Shown here piece after piece: positions 36,115 to 47,262 of a stretch of 64,000 bases of DNA. Both the position numbers and the translations under genes were made by a program. Each line of letters begins with the position of its first letter. Positions within the stretch are counted from its first letter, which is position 1. Source of the stretch: Eulemur rufifrons (Eukaryota; Chordata; Mammalia; Primates; Lemuridae); NCBI RefSeq assembly GCF_041146395.1, contig NC_090989.1, positions 223,790,843 to 223,854,842 of the forward strand. Direction: 5' to 3'. The notes beneath the pieces were generated by a model. The model searched no databases, was not told the DNA's origin, and was given only the letters and a program-made list of their open reading frames with translations.

Positions 36115-38325
36115 TGGAGCCCTCTTCACGTTAAACTCTTTCTCCATGTAACAGCAACCATTTCCATGGTTTTAACTATGATTACTATGCTGATAGCTCT
36201 CAAATGCATATCTCCAGGCAGGGCTGAATTACCTCTACACTGTCACATGTAGTTACCTACCAGACATTTCCACTGTATGTTCCATACATTCTCCAAATTT
36301 ATCTACAGATGAACTCAGTTCCCTCTACCCCAAACCTAGTAGAGTACTTCTTGAGGATGAAATGCACAACAGTCTCTCCAGACAACCAAGTTAAAACTCA
36401 AATTAGTCTAGATCCTTTCTGTCCTTCATCTTTATCTTGTCCCTGAGAGGTCAGACCTCAGCAAGCTCAGGAGGACTGGTGGCAAAGGCAGGAACAGATA
36501 GGGGGAGACCCACGCCTTTTCTTGGGGCCCGAGACTTTCTGCCTGCACAGGGCCTTCCCCAGGGCGAAGAGCAGCTGTAACGAAGTTGGAGATTTTGCCA
36601 GTTGCATGGCACTGGTCACTAGAGGTACTGGCTTAAATCAGTGATTTGACATGACAGGACATTTCATTGCCTAAGAGTGAGCAGAAAGAAAGCTTCCTGA
36701 GTTTTCAGAAGCAGGGGAAGACCTTTCCCCACTGAATAAATTTACTGGGAGAGGAAAAAATAAAGACGATTTCTGATTGCATTCCGTAAGTGCTCTTCTT
36801 AATTATGGGACAGAGGTCACACTTGTCACATGTGGCAGAAATGTGGAAGAAATAAGAATTGCGATTTTGGGGGATGTGGGCAGGAAACTGGTAATCTTGA
36901 GAGAGAACTCTAATAGAGGAAAAGAAGAGAAGAAAAGGTGTGGAAAAACCAGATGGGAGGAGCTCCACCGCAAGTAGACGGTAGGAAACCGGAGGCAATG
37001 ACATAGGCTATGCTGTCAAATATCTGGCTAAGTCAAACTGAGAAAAAAATTTTCAAGTTCCAACTGGGTGCCAGGCACTCTGCTAGGCGTTTCTGAGAAG
37101 AAAAACAAACGATGCAATGTCACCATGATAGGTCTTGGAAGGGTTCCTCAGTACAGGATTTTCTTAAACTTGTTTTCTTTCCTGAAAAGTAACTAGTGGT
37201 GAGAGAAATACCGGTGGTACAAAAGAAAAGACAATTGGGACCAAAAGCCCTAGAGTGGATTGAGGAGAAGGAACTGAGGGCACAAGGAATAGGTTATATG
37301 TATTTATTTAAAGTCCGTAAAATAAACCCTAGCTTTAGATTAGCCAAACCTGGGGAAATTACATTGTTCTTTTCTTTATGAATAACAGTTATACTTTCAG
37401 AGTATATTTCAGCTTATATTTAATCTGCTCTATCATTGACAACATAACTTCCATCTTTCTTCAACAAAAATGAAGAGAAAATGTGATTATAATGCTATCA
37501 CTTCCAAAATACCTAGCAGATCTGGCTGTGAGAGATAAAATATAAGCTAGAAAAAAGCACAATAGTGAAAACCTGTCCCATTTTTCCTACTTAATTTGCT
37601 TTTGGAAAATAAAAAAATCTAAAGGCTCAATTAGGCTTAATGATGTCTCAAAAAACAGAAAGATTTCTCTTGGCTAAAAAGCATTCTGCACATGCTGCAG
37701 AATTCAGAAGGAAGAATGCACTCAGGAAGATGTAAACAATGCCCAGTTCCCAGAAAAGGTGGCCCCTCAATTTTCTCTTTTAATTTTTAAGATAATTTTT
37801 CAATTTAAAAAAATAACATGGGGGATGTATTATTAGGCATGAACAAGCTGTACATTCAGTAAAGCAAATATTTCCTAATTTGTTCAAATGCTCCCATGAC
37901 TTTTCCCAACAGGGTGACTAATCAATTCCTAAAGGCAATGCTTTACGACTAAGAGCTCAGCAGGTTTTCCCAGTATCTCTACTTTGTTATCAACACCAGG
38001 GGTCCCCACTGAAATGCCTCCAAGGGCTGACTGACAGATAAGGGGCCACAGCTCTGAGAGAAAGAGCATTTGCACTTTGCAGACTGGAGAGGCCTGGGGC
38101 ACCTAACGGTGGCTGACAGCCACTGCCTAATTCTAGCCAACTGTTGCCCTGGCAGAAAAGGTGTCATATTTGCTCAAGCTTCTAATTTTTTAATAGAGGT
38201 TAGTAATCCAGATTTTTAAAAATGTGGACTCTCACAACTTGTATATGTTAAACTAAAACATAAATTAAAAAGCTAACATGATTATAACCTAATCAAAACA
38301 AGCTGTGATCTCTGAAAACCCATTT
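36115..38325. other. Unique intron sequence
   Basis: No repeat recognised apart from a short L2- or MIR-like phrase near 37,060-37,090 (TGGGTGCCAGGCACTCTGCT). A mildly GC-rich patch lies at 36,440-36,600. No coding signal. Confidence 0.5.
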
Positions 38326-38327
38326 TT

Positions 38328-38508
38328 TCTTCTTTTTTTTTTTCTTTTCTTTTTTCTTTTTAAGACAGGATCTCACTCCGTTGCCCAGGCTGTAGTGCAG
38401 TGGCGCGATCATAGCTTACTGCGACCTCAAACTCCTAGGCTCAAGTGATCCTCCCACCTCAACCTCCCAAAGTGCTGGGATTACAGGTGTGAGCCACTGC
38501 ACCTGGCC
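38328..38508 (-). mobile_element. Free left Alu monomer (FLAM-like)
   Basis: A T-rich tail, then GACAGGATCTCACTCCGTTG, running to GAGCCACTGCACCTGGCC. It has the length of one Alu monomer, without the second arm or the strepsirrhine right-monomer features. This fits a fossil left monomer from before dimeric Alus, or a truncated Alu. CATTTTT flanks both ends. Confidence 0.75.
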
Positions 38509-38689
38509 TGTCATTTTTATTGATACCCAACACCTGTCTCTGCCCATGCGCTGTCTAAGAGAGGGCAGTAGCCATGTCTTACAGCAGTGCCTGGTATAGG
38601 GCCTGGAGTATGTCCCATGCTGGCGGGTGATACCTTTGAAACTTCTAATGGATTAAGTATGCATCTATTTTTTCCTTTTCTTCTCCAAC

Positions 38690-39790
38690 CCCATAAGCAC
38701 TAGTTATAGCTACCCACCCATCTTACTGACTTCTCTTGATTCTCTACTTTCTAGATATGCAATTAAATATCTGTGAATAATATGTTTGCAACTTCCTCTC
38801 CAATATTTCTATCAATTATTTCTTCCTCTTATCTCTTGATGTGTATTTTCTGTGGAACATAATTTCAGTGAAAGTCTGCATTCTTACCATGTATTTGATT
38901 TAAATAGGGAATACTTCTCCTGTTTCATGAAATATGCTAGTTTGGCACGAGACTATATATTTAAACTAAAGTAACAAATTCTATATATTCTTATTTTACT
39001 AAGTTTTAATTTTTTTCTTTTTATTCAGGAATGTGTCAGATTTTTTTTCTGTTATCATAAACTAATTTTATTGACATATAATTTACATGCAATAAAATTC
39101 ACTCTTTTAAAGAATACAGTTCAGTGAGTTTTGACAAATTTACATATTCATGTAATCACTGCCACAATCAATGTATCACTGAATGCTGAATTTTAGCAAA
39201 GCTTTTTTGTTACCTATTAAGATGACCATATAGATTTTTTCTTTTTTGATCTAACAGGCAAACTAGGTTCTCCAATATTAAACCAAACTTACATTTTTGC
39301 AATATACCCCATGTGGTCATGGTATTTATTTAATGCAATGCTAAATTTTATTTGATGATACTTTATTGAAAGGTTTTACATCAATCTTCATAAGCAAGAC
39401 TGATTTTCAGTGTGTATATATGGATGCATGCACACTGTCTTTGTGAAGTTTTCATACTAAGATCTTTTTGTCATCTTTAAAAACCTTGGAAGTCTGTCTT
39501 TTGCCCTATACTTAGAAAAAGTTGAAATAGTAACGTGCCCATTTGTCAGCTTTACATGGGAAAATTCTGGTTTATGCCGATTCTCTCAATTAAAACTCCT
39601 TTCAATAAGTTATATGGTTACCCTACTTAACAGTATCAGTATTCCCGAATGTTCAAAGAATTTACTGAGGCCATCTGGAGCTTGCACTTTGAATTTAGAG
39701 AGCATCTTTTGATAACTTTTTTATTTCTTTCATGGTTACTGACTTAGGCTGTTTCTTCTGGGGGCCCACACTGAGAAAGGAAATTTTCCT
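38690..39790 (-). mobile_element. Old L1 ORF2 reverse-transcriptase fragment
   Basis: The plus strand resembles the complement of the L1 reverse transcriptase region: AATGTGTCAGATTTTTTTTC, then AATATTAAACCAAACTTACA, CCATGTGGTCATGG, and GAATTTACTGAGGCCATCTG. A different old L1 piece (TTTTATTGACATATAATTTAC, 39,055-39,180) interrupts it. The sequence is far too decayed to code for protein. Confidence 0.65.
39055..39180 (-). mobile_element. Short L1M 3' fragment within an older L1
   Basis: AATTTACATGCAATAAAATT, then CAGTTCAGTGAGTTTTGACA and CACTGCCACAATCAATG, match the common complement of L1M 3' sequence. L1 ORF2-like sequence lies on both sides. Confidence 0.55.
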
Positions 39791-39899
39791 GGAAATACCA
39801 CCACCCACTTCATCTGTCTCCATAGTGTTTCACGTGGAAAAATACCTCACAATATTTTTTGGTTATTTCTCCTTATTGATATCTGTTATTGATTCTTCT

Positions 39900-41005
39900 G
39901 TTCTTGGTAATAAAGGAGATGCTTATTCATTCTACAAAATTTTTAAAAACATAGACACATAGAAAAAGTTGAAAATTACCTATAATCCCATAACCCAGAA
40001 ATAATTACTTCTGACATTATTATGAAAAATATTCCAGATTTTTATCTCTCTACATACCTACCTATCTACATGTACACAAGGTTTATTAACTTTCCCTTTC
40101 CACATTACATGTTGTGAGCACTTTCTCCGTATCAGTAAATACAAACTTCAATTCCAATGGCTGTGAGGCATGACTATACCATGACCTTCCTACTTATATT
40201 CCTGACCTGACAACAGGGGATAGGTAGGTAGGTTAAATTTTTTTTTAACTATTTTTCACAATGCTGCATTGAACATTATTTAACACTTTTCAATGTTCAT
40301 CTTGTAGGACAGATTACTGAAAGAAGTGCTCAAAGATAGATACATTTTAAAGTTTTTTTTTTTTTTTTGCTTGTAAGAAATGTCCATATTTCTTATATAA
40401 AAAAGCAGAGATTTCTTGCAATCCATTATCCAGTGATAGGCTCTGTTATGTTATGGATATCCATCAAGTCTTAGTGCACACTCTTGTATTGACCATAAAT
40501 GAGACCGTATTATGGATACTAGTTTGTGACTTACCTACCATATTATGCCATCTTTTCCTGTACAGTATCATTCTATATAGCTACAGTGTTCAATGGATAA
40601 AAGAGCCATACTTTGATTATCTACTGATAGAAATTTAAGGTTGTTTCCAATATTTGACATTATAAATGCTGTAATGAACATCACTGCCTCTCTTTTTTGC
40701 CCCCTTATCCAATTGTTTCCTTAGGCTAAATTCCCAGTGGTAGAACTGCTAGATCAGAGGATGTGTACTTCAAGGCTTCTTATAAACACATCACCCTTTA
40801 GAAAGTCTACATCAATCGACATTCCCAGCAGATCCAGGAGTGCTTGTTCTCCACCTCTACTTTAACCTTGGTATAATCATTCTCCTTAAACTTAGATAAC
40901 AAAAAGTGGCACTTTTTTGTTTAAATTTGCATTTTTAAAAGTTATTACCAAATTTGATATTTTTATGTGCTTTTTAGCCTTTCCCAATAAGTTAGCAAAT
41001 CACTT
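39900..41005 (-). mobile_element. Old L1M 3' end fragments, probably two copies
   Basis: Two stretches carry complements of L1M 3' UTR and ORF2-end sequence: 39,920-40,310 (AATTACCTATAATCCCATAA, ACAATGCTGCATTGAAC) and 40,370-41,000 (GGTTGTTTCCAATATTTGAC, ATAAATGCTGTAATGAACAT, TTTAAATTTGCATTTTTAAA). The repeated landmark 'amplify-like' segment (mean TGCTGTAATGAACATC) in both suggests two overlapping insertions. Confidence 0.6.
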
Positions 41006-41009
41006 CATG

Positions 41010-43185
41010 TAATCTATTAGTATTTATCTATATATAACATAGCCACAATAAATTCTATTTGTTTCTTAAAATCTTAGGTCCAGTTTTGCTAGAGAATTTT
41101 TTTTTTTTTTTTAAGAAAAAGAAAAACATGCCTTGTACGTTTAAAAATAGCTCTGGTGCTCTTGCTTGGAATTTTGCTGTAAGTTTACTCCAACTCAGAT
41201 AAGGGAGAATAACTATTTTCTCTCATGTTATATTAGTAAAAATATGTACCAAGCATCATTATAAAATGTCTTGCTAGAGCACAGAATTCAGTATAGCATA
41301 GGTACACACCCAAATTTTCAGTACAGCATAGGCATTTTAATAAATATTTCATTATAACTGCTCTATGGAACTGCTCTATGAAACTATTCTATGGAACAGG
41401 CCATTAAAATGATACTAGAGGCAAGCTCTGTTTTATCACGCCAACATCTGTAATGTTTCAAGTATTAAAAATTAGAAGCGCAGTTTTTCTCAGAGCTTTC
41501 ATTTTTAAATAAGCACCCATTATGAACAATCGCAACTGATTTCCTTTGGAGCAAAAACATGGTGAACACTCACTTTTTTTAAAAAACAGTTAAGAACAAA
41601 TGACCTGCAAGTGAATTCAAGATAATGAGCAGTGATTGTAGTATTGTAGTGATTGTGGTATTCCATCAAAGCATTTCTGTTGAAATGCTTAAAAACAATA
41701 TTCAGAATGCATGTTCCAAAAGGCAGTGAATTCATATGAGCCTTCTCCACTTTTTTTAAACTCTAGTTTTATTTAAAAACACAGGCATCAAACATGCATA
41801 AAATGCTTCAGTGTTTTAAACAACTATCCTTAAAGAAATGAAGGTAATAATGATTTCAAACATAAAATCAATTTTTTTGGCTACATTGACATTTATGGTT
41901 AAGAGATCACAGAATAAAGGTGAGGACAAGAAAAGATTTACTTTATCACCTATAACTAGAATAAACTCTTTGTTTTTGCTAGCATTATTACTTTTCTTTG
42001 GTAAATTATTGCCTCATGTGTCTGACCTTGCAATGCTTGGTAGAATGTACAAGGTAACATTATAGCATTAAACAGTAGCATGAAATCCAGTGAAATAAAT
42101 ATTTATATTCCTAAAACATTCAATAGAAAGATACCTAATTCTAAAGGCCTACAGTACTACCTTGATAAAAGAATGTTTATTATTATACGAATATAGCACT
42201 TTATGAGACAAATCTTATCCTCCCAACTGATTCATTGAACTACAGGTTCCCAAACATGATGGATTTCAAAATCCAGTGGAAGAGATGATTAAAGGTTAGG
42301 AAAATAAGATGACATTTAGAAATGGAAAGACCATTCTATATCATCAATAGTACTGTCAATTCACCCACAGTAGATGGGCTTAACTGACTAAATATTCCCA
42401 GAAATAACCCACTATTTAGATTCTGAAAGCAATGAATAAATTAATACTATGGAGACCATTTATTGTTGAGATTAATATAAATCCCAAAATATCATCAAGG
42501 AGCAGCCAGACTTAAAGAAAATCAAAATAAGTTGGAAAACCGTGGCATCTCCTGAAAGCATGGATGATTTTTTTTTTTTTAAGTGGTGGGAGAGTGGGTC
42601 AAAAAAGAGATAGATATCTGTGAAAGGAGAGAGAGGAGAAAATCAGAGTGTCACTAGCATTTCCAGAGAAGATGGTGCCTTGAAGCAGGTGCTGTGAGAA
42701 TTCTCATCTGTCTGGCAGACACTTAATAAGTGAGCAAGGCTGACCCACTGCATTGGCAACACCCAATGAAACTAGCCCTTCAAAGCATTCATCTGCATTT
42801 GCTCTGACCCTCTCATCCTCACTTAAGAAACCATTTGATGTTAACACAGGAGCTCAAAGAGGTTTACCAATTTATGGGAAGAAAATACACCACCTCATTG
42901 CCATAATTATCACAGCATGTTGAGTGGTTTCTATTTTGAGTGTAAATTGATAAAATGGCATTTTTCTTCATCAGTCTCTTTGACGATGTTGACTAGTATG
43001 CATCAATTCATGGGGTCTAATCAGCCTTGCAAAATAATGACACAGAGTTTATAAATCTACAAAACTGCAATTCATATTTTTAAAAATGTATCCTTCAGCC
43101 GTTTCCCCAGCTAACAGTATCACATCAAAACCCCTCAGCATAGTCTATGCAGATTCTGCCTACTTTTTCGACCTCATGTAATATG
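41010..43185. other. Unique AT-rich intron
   Basis: Contains the 13-bp tandem units at 41,356 and A/T-runs. Nothing else is recognised. Confidence 0.5.
41356..41394. repeat. Three tandem 13-bp units
   Basis: Units AACTGCTCTATGG, AACTGCTCTATGA and AACTATTCTATGG follow each other directly, differing at one to three bases. This is a small local duplication without known function. Confidence 0.85.
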
Positions 43186-43189
43186 ACTG

Positions 43190-43400
43190 TTATCGTCAAC
43201 AATAGTGGCTGACATTTGTTAAGTGCCTTTTATATGTCAGGCCCTATCCTAAGCATTTTATTTATGATATCTCATTTAAAACTCACCCCCGCAACACACA
43301 CACCCCCTGCCCCAGGTCAATAGTGTAGTTTTCTTTGTTTTACTAAGTGGAGAACTAGGCACAGAAAAGTCGAATGCTTTGCCTCATCTCATTCCCACAT
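43190..43400 (-). mobile_element. MIR
   Basis: TTGTTAAGTGCCTTTTATAT, GTCAGGCCCTATCCTAAGCA and GTGGAGAACTAGGCACAGAA are complements of MIR. A CA-rich, CCCC-rich patch interrupts the middle. Confidence 0.75.
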
Positions 43401-43404
43401 GAAT

Positions 43405-44745
43405 CTCACACTTCAGTCATACTGAAATATTTGCAAATCTTGCAAATGCAGCATGCTTTCACACGCCTCTATTCCTCTGCACAGACTATTGGCTTGGCCC
43501 AGAAAACCACCCAACTTTTTCTTGTCTGATCATTTCCTACGGATCCTTCGAGACTCAGTTTAGGCAGGGCTTCCTCTGAAGGACCTTGCAAGATATCCCA
43601 GTTCATCCTAAGAAAAGTGAGATGCTCCTTCTTCTGTGCTGTTACTGTAGGTACCCACTCCCACATAACATGAGAATCATTAAGAGTCTGTTTGTGAATC
43701 TGTTCCCTGCTGGGCTGCAGCCTCTCATAGGAATTCCAGGGTCCCTGCATAAGGCCTCGTATTCTTTAACTGCACAACTCCAAAGGGCACCATTCATATA
43801 GACTACAGCGCGAGGTACATGGCAACTCCTAGAGTTGCACAGAATGGCAGCTCTAAGGACAGTATCCTCATTGCCTTCCAAAAGACGTAGCACACAGTAT
43901 GCACTCATAAACATTTCTAACTGACTGAGTGCCGAGACACAGATCACAATAAATGTGAAATGCAGCTTAACCATTGAGCCCTCTAAACCAATTTATTATC
44001 CTCCAAACCAACACTCCATAAAGGAAAGTCTAAATAATACCGCTAACCTAAAGATAAGTGCTAGTTTTGTTGCCCCCCATGAGTACACTCAGAAAAATCT
44101 CTGCTTTATCTCTTCTCCATCAGCTTCCTGTGTATTTTCTTTAAATGTTAACAATGAATTTTGAAGATTTCCCTCTAAGCCTTTGATAATGGCATAATTA
44201 ATCTGCAAATGGATATGGCATTTCCACCAGAGATGCAAATAATTATAGTGAGAACCAGATATAAAAATCTACCCAAGAGTGGACTGAAATGCAAATTAAT
44301 ATAGTCCAATTTTTCTATTTTAAGGAGCCTGTTCCCAAGGACATCATGATTCTGTATTCAGAAAAATAACATTCCACTACTTTCAACCACCTGCTCAGCA
44401 GGGAGAAAAAAATTACACACTGAACTCTGGCAAACATTTGTGATATATTTGATTAGAGATAAAAAAAAAATTAAGGTCAGACAATACATTCCTATTTCCT
44501 TTAGAAGGACACAGTTTCTGTCTTTCCATGGATAGGAACATGTTCCTACACATAACCAGCTTTAAGAAATAGCTAAAGACTGAGGCAGGCTGCACTGAAG
44601 AGAGATCCTTTACTTATTCTAGGACATCACTTAGTCCTAATTTCTTCGATTGACTCCTGCCATCCATTAACTCAGACTGGGAAAAGGTAGCAGAGGAACA
44701 AAAATTGCTAACCCTGAAATTGTTGGTTAAAACTTTAAAACTCAG
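43405..44745. other. Unassigned; first 500 bases may be an old L2-class repeat
   Basis: 43,440-43,930 has L2-like phrases (AGGCAGGGCTTCCTCTGAAG, CACACAGTATGCACTCATAA) but does not align cleanly. The remainder is unassigned. Confidence 0.4.
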
Positions 44746-44748
44746 AGA

Positions 44749-45246
44749 TGTGGCAATGTGACAGAATAATGGACCCCAAAGATGACCACGTTCTTATCCC
44801 TGGAACATGTGATATTACATGGCAAGCGGTAATTAAGGTTTCAGGTGGAATTAAAATTGCTAATCAGATCACCTTAAAATAAGATTATCCTGGATTATGC
44901 GGTGAGCCCAGTGTAATCACAAGGGTCCTTCAAATGAAAGAGGGGGGCAGAAGAATCGGTGTACAAGTGGTATGATATGGAAGGCCTCAACTAGCTATTG
45001 AGGCTTTGCAGATGGCAGGGGACCATGAGCCAAGGAATGTAGCAGGACTCTAGAACCTGGAAAAGGCAAGAAGGATTCTTCTCCAAAGCCTCCAGAAGGG
45101 AGGCAGCCTTATAGACATCTTAATTTTAGTCCAGTAAGACCAGTTTTGGGCTTCTGACTTCCAGAACTACAGGATAATAAATGTGTATTGTTTTAAGCCA
45201 CTAAGTCTGTGGGAATTTGTTACAGCAGCAATAGGAAATGAATACA
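44749..45246 (+). mobile_element. MLT1-type MaLR solo LTR
   Basis: It begins TGTGGCAATGTGACAGAATA and ends CAGCAGCAATAGGAAATGAA then TACA. In between are GATTATCCTGGATTATGCGG, CACGAGCCAAGGAAT-like sequence (CCATGAGCCAAGGAATGTAG) and TTGTTTTAAGCCACTAAGTC, all MLT1 landmarks. No internal region follows, so this is a solo LTR of an ancient endogenous retrovirus-like element. It has no coding content. Confidence 0.85.
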
Positions 45247-45479
45247 GGCCATTTTACCTAACAGAAGAAATAAATTATTTCTATAATCTCTAAAGCACAT
45301 CCATATTTATTTCCCCAAAGGACAGCCAAGAGCTCCTGCCAACTACCATATCTGATACGGCTATTCCCTTCTCTACCATGACACTTCACAGCAATTTGAC
45401 AGAAATGGTCTGAAATACATTCAAATTGGTGTAGAATTTTGAGGTTTCATGCATACAAGATTCATAACATTTTATGAGA

Positions 45480-45600
45480 GCCAGAGAGACCTCAGAGAAG
45501 AACATCTAGTCCACTCCCTGCAATTAATTTACATACGAAAACGTCTATACCAGAAGGCCTTGGGTAGTGCCATACTCTAGGTCTTCTCACAGCTAGCTCA
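45480..45600. mobile_element. MIR-like SINE fragment
   Basis: AGAGACCTCAGAGAAGAACA and TCTAGTCCACTCCCTGCAAT match the start of a common SINE-like mammalian repeat ('acctcagagatcatctagtcca'). The rest is diverged. Confidence 0.45.
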
Positions 45601-45611
45601 TTGCAGAGCCA

Positions 45612-45634
45612 TCTCTCTCTCTCTCTCTCTCTCT
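45612..45634. repeat. (TC)n microsatellite
   Basis: A run of about 11 TC units followed by a C-rich patch (ACTCCACTCCCCCCC). Confidence 0.9.
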
Positions 45635-45884
45635 CACTCCACTCCCCCCCAATTCCCTTCTAATTCCTTATACTACTAGTAACTAAGATTAAATGCTGTA
45701 CTAAATCTAAAATGATCATTATCTGCTGGATTAAACCTTGGAGTTAAGAAATATGTATGTGTTTCTATGAGGTAAAAGGTAGGAAAATTTTAGGATAAAA
45801 CGCTTTAGAATGGTTTAGATGAAGCCAAAAATTCCTTTACACCTCCTGCCAGCAAGGCTTGGCTAAGATGAGACTTTGGCATAT

Positions 45885-46060
45885 GTTCATTTATTTTTAG
45901 CATATTTATGAGCTCCTGAGTGCTAAGCATTATGCTAACACTAGGGGGAAAGCTTTAAACAAAATAGTTATGGCTTTTTGGACTCAAGGAGCTTACAAGT
46001 TTGAAGGTAAGGGCAGAGAGATAAGTAAATGGGGTCTTTGTTAGCTAAATGTTAAACTAC
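45885..46060 (-). mobile_element. Short L2 3' fragment, reverse orientation
   Basis: TCATTTATTTTTAGCATATT, AGTGCTAAGCATTATGCTAA and GGACTCAAGGAGCTTACAAG fit the complement of the L2 3' end. Confidence 0.65.
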
Positions 46061-46318
46061 AACTGAGAGGAAGAGTCTAGCAGAGTGAGCTGACCTTTAC
46101 CATTTGTCTCTGGCTCATGGATTATCCCAAAGTCCTACCAACCAGATAAGCCAACAACCCTTTCCAAGAAATGTGAGTATGAATTCTTTTCACAGAGCTC
46201 CAACCTTAGCAGCTAAAGAGAAACACCACTGGATGCTGGTCATAGATAACTTAGCTCTCACCTTTCACTGTCTTCTCCACTGCTTTCATTGTGATGGTGC
46301 TGTTTTGTTTTGTTTTGT

Positions 46319-46453
46319 ATTGAGGAATTCTGTTTACCTACTCCAAGCTAGAATGTATGGTTAAAGTTGCCTTTTCATGGAAAAGGCATGGAAATGAAAA
46401 GGCAACTTTAACTATACGTTCTAGCTTGGAGTAGGTAAACAGAGGTCCTCAAT
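46319..46453. repeat. Inverted repeat, 60-bp arms, at the 5' edge of an L1 insertion
   Basis: Bases 46,319-46,378 pair with 46,394-46,453 as reverse complements over 60 bases without a gap, with 4 mismatches by my count. The spacer is 15 bases. The arms contain the L1 target duplication (46,363-46,377). The right arm touches the G-rich start of the L1. The arrangement fits copying of the upstream flank onto the end of the L1 cDNA during insertion. Confidence 0.92.
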
Positions 46454-46474
46454 GGGGGAGGGGGAAGGGATGGG
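46454..46474 (+). other. G-quadruplex motif in the L1 3' UTR
   Basis: Four G-runs (5, 5, 3 and 3 long) with loops of A, AA and AT satisfy the standard G-quadruplex pattern. G-rich tracts in L1 3' UTRs are known to form such structures in other primates. The tract sits exactly where the L1 begins. Confidence 0.75.
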
Positions 46475-46630
46475 TGTATACCTACATAATGTGTGCGATG
46501 GGTACCATCTAGGCGATGGACAGGCTTGAAGCTCTGATTCAGGGGGTGGGGGGCATGGGCAATATACATAACCTAAACTTTTGTACCCCTATAATAAGCT
46601 GAAATAAAAAAAAAATAAAAATTAAAAAAA
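46454..46630 (+). mobile_element. Short 5'-truncated L1 insertion (3' UTR and A-tail only)
   Basis: The stretch resembles an L1 3' untranslated region: a G-rich polypurine tract, GTATACCTACATAATG, AAACTTTTGTACCCCTATAA and an A-rich tail ending at 46,630. Only about 180 bases remain, so it is heavily 5' truncated. The 15-mer AAAGTTGCCTTTTCA directly after the tail (46,631-46,645) also occurs upstream at 46,363-46,377, which looks like the target duplication. Between that upstream copy and the L1 lies an inverted copy of the upstream flank. Confidence 0.75.
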
Positions 46631-46994
46631 AAAGTTGCCTTTTCAGAGAAAAAGTAGTTTGCAATAACGTTTTTAGCTCTGATTAACTAGAAGTAGTTTT
46701 TAATGATTTGGGAGAAATATTAAGTAAAGTAACAGATGGATGACCCATCCCAAAAAAGTACTGTGTACATGTGCTATGGAGCTGAGATTTTAGTTAGCCA
46801 TAGAAATTTTGCACACCAAAATTATTTTATATATTTCTACAGTTAGTCCTGGTCCAAAGAGTCAAATTCTTAAAGGACTTCCAGATCTCCTAATGTCTTA
46901 ACTAAGACAATACAAAATGCAGCTTCTGATCAACGCTGTTTGCTGCTTGAAATATTCCTTTTCATTTTTTACAAAAGCCATACCTTGTATCACA

Positions 46995-47262
46995 TATTGT
47001 TGTCTGATAAAAATTTTAGTGCAAGCCACAGAAGTAATTGTAAATTTTCTGGTGGTCACATTTTTAAAAGTAAAAATAAATAGGTGAAACATTAATAATA
47101 TATTTTAAACTCATTATCTAAAAATATCATTTTAGAATGTAGTCAACATAAAAACTAATGAGAAATTTCACATTTTTTCTATTAAGTCTTTAAAATTTGG
47201 TGTACAGCTTATACTTAATGTACATCTCATTTTAGATGCTAAATTTTCATTAAAAATATTGA
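46995..47262 (+). mobile_element. hAT-type non-autonomous transposon, left part
   Basis: It begins with a decayed terminal repeat (TGTTGTCTGATA against a remembered consensus of CAGTGCTGTCCAATA). It goes on through GCAAGCCACAGAAGTAATTG and AATAGGTGAAACATTAATAA to GTACATCTCATTTTAGATGC, the order of a common mammalian element with such ends. It stops where a minus-strand L1 begins, and the remaining part lies at 49,148-49,356. I do not give a family name because I am not sure of it. Confidence 0.7.
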
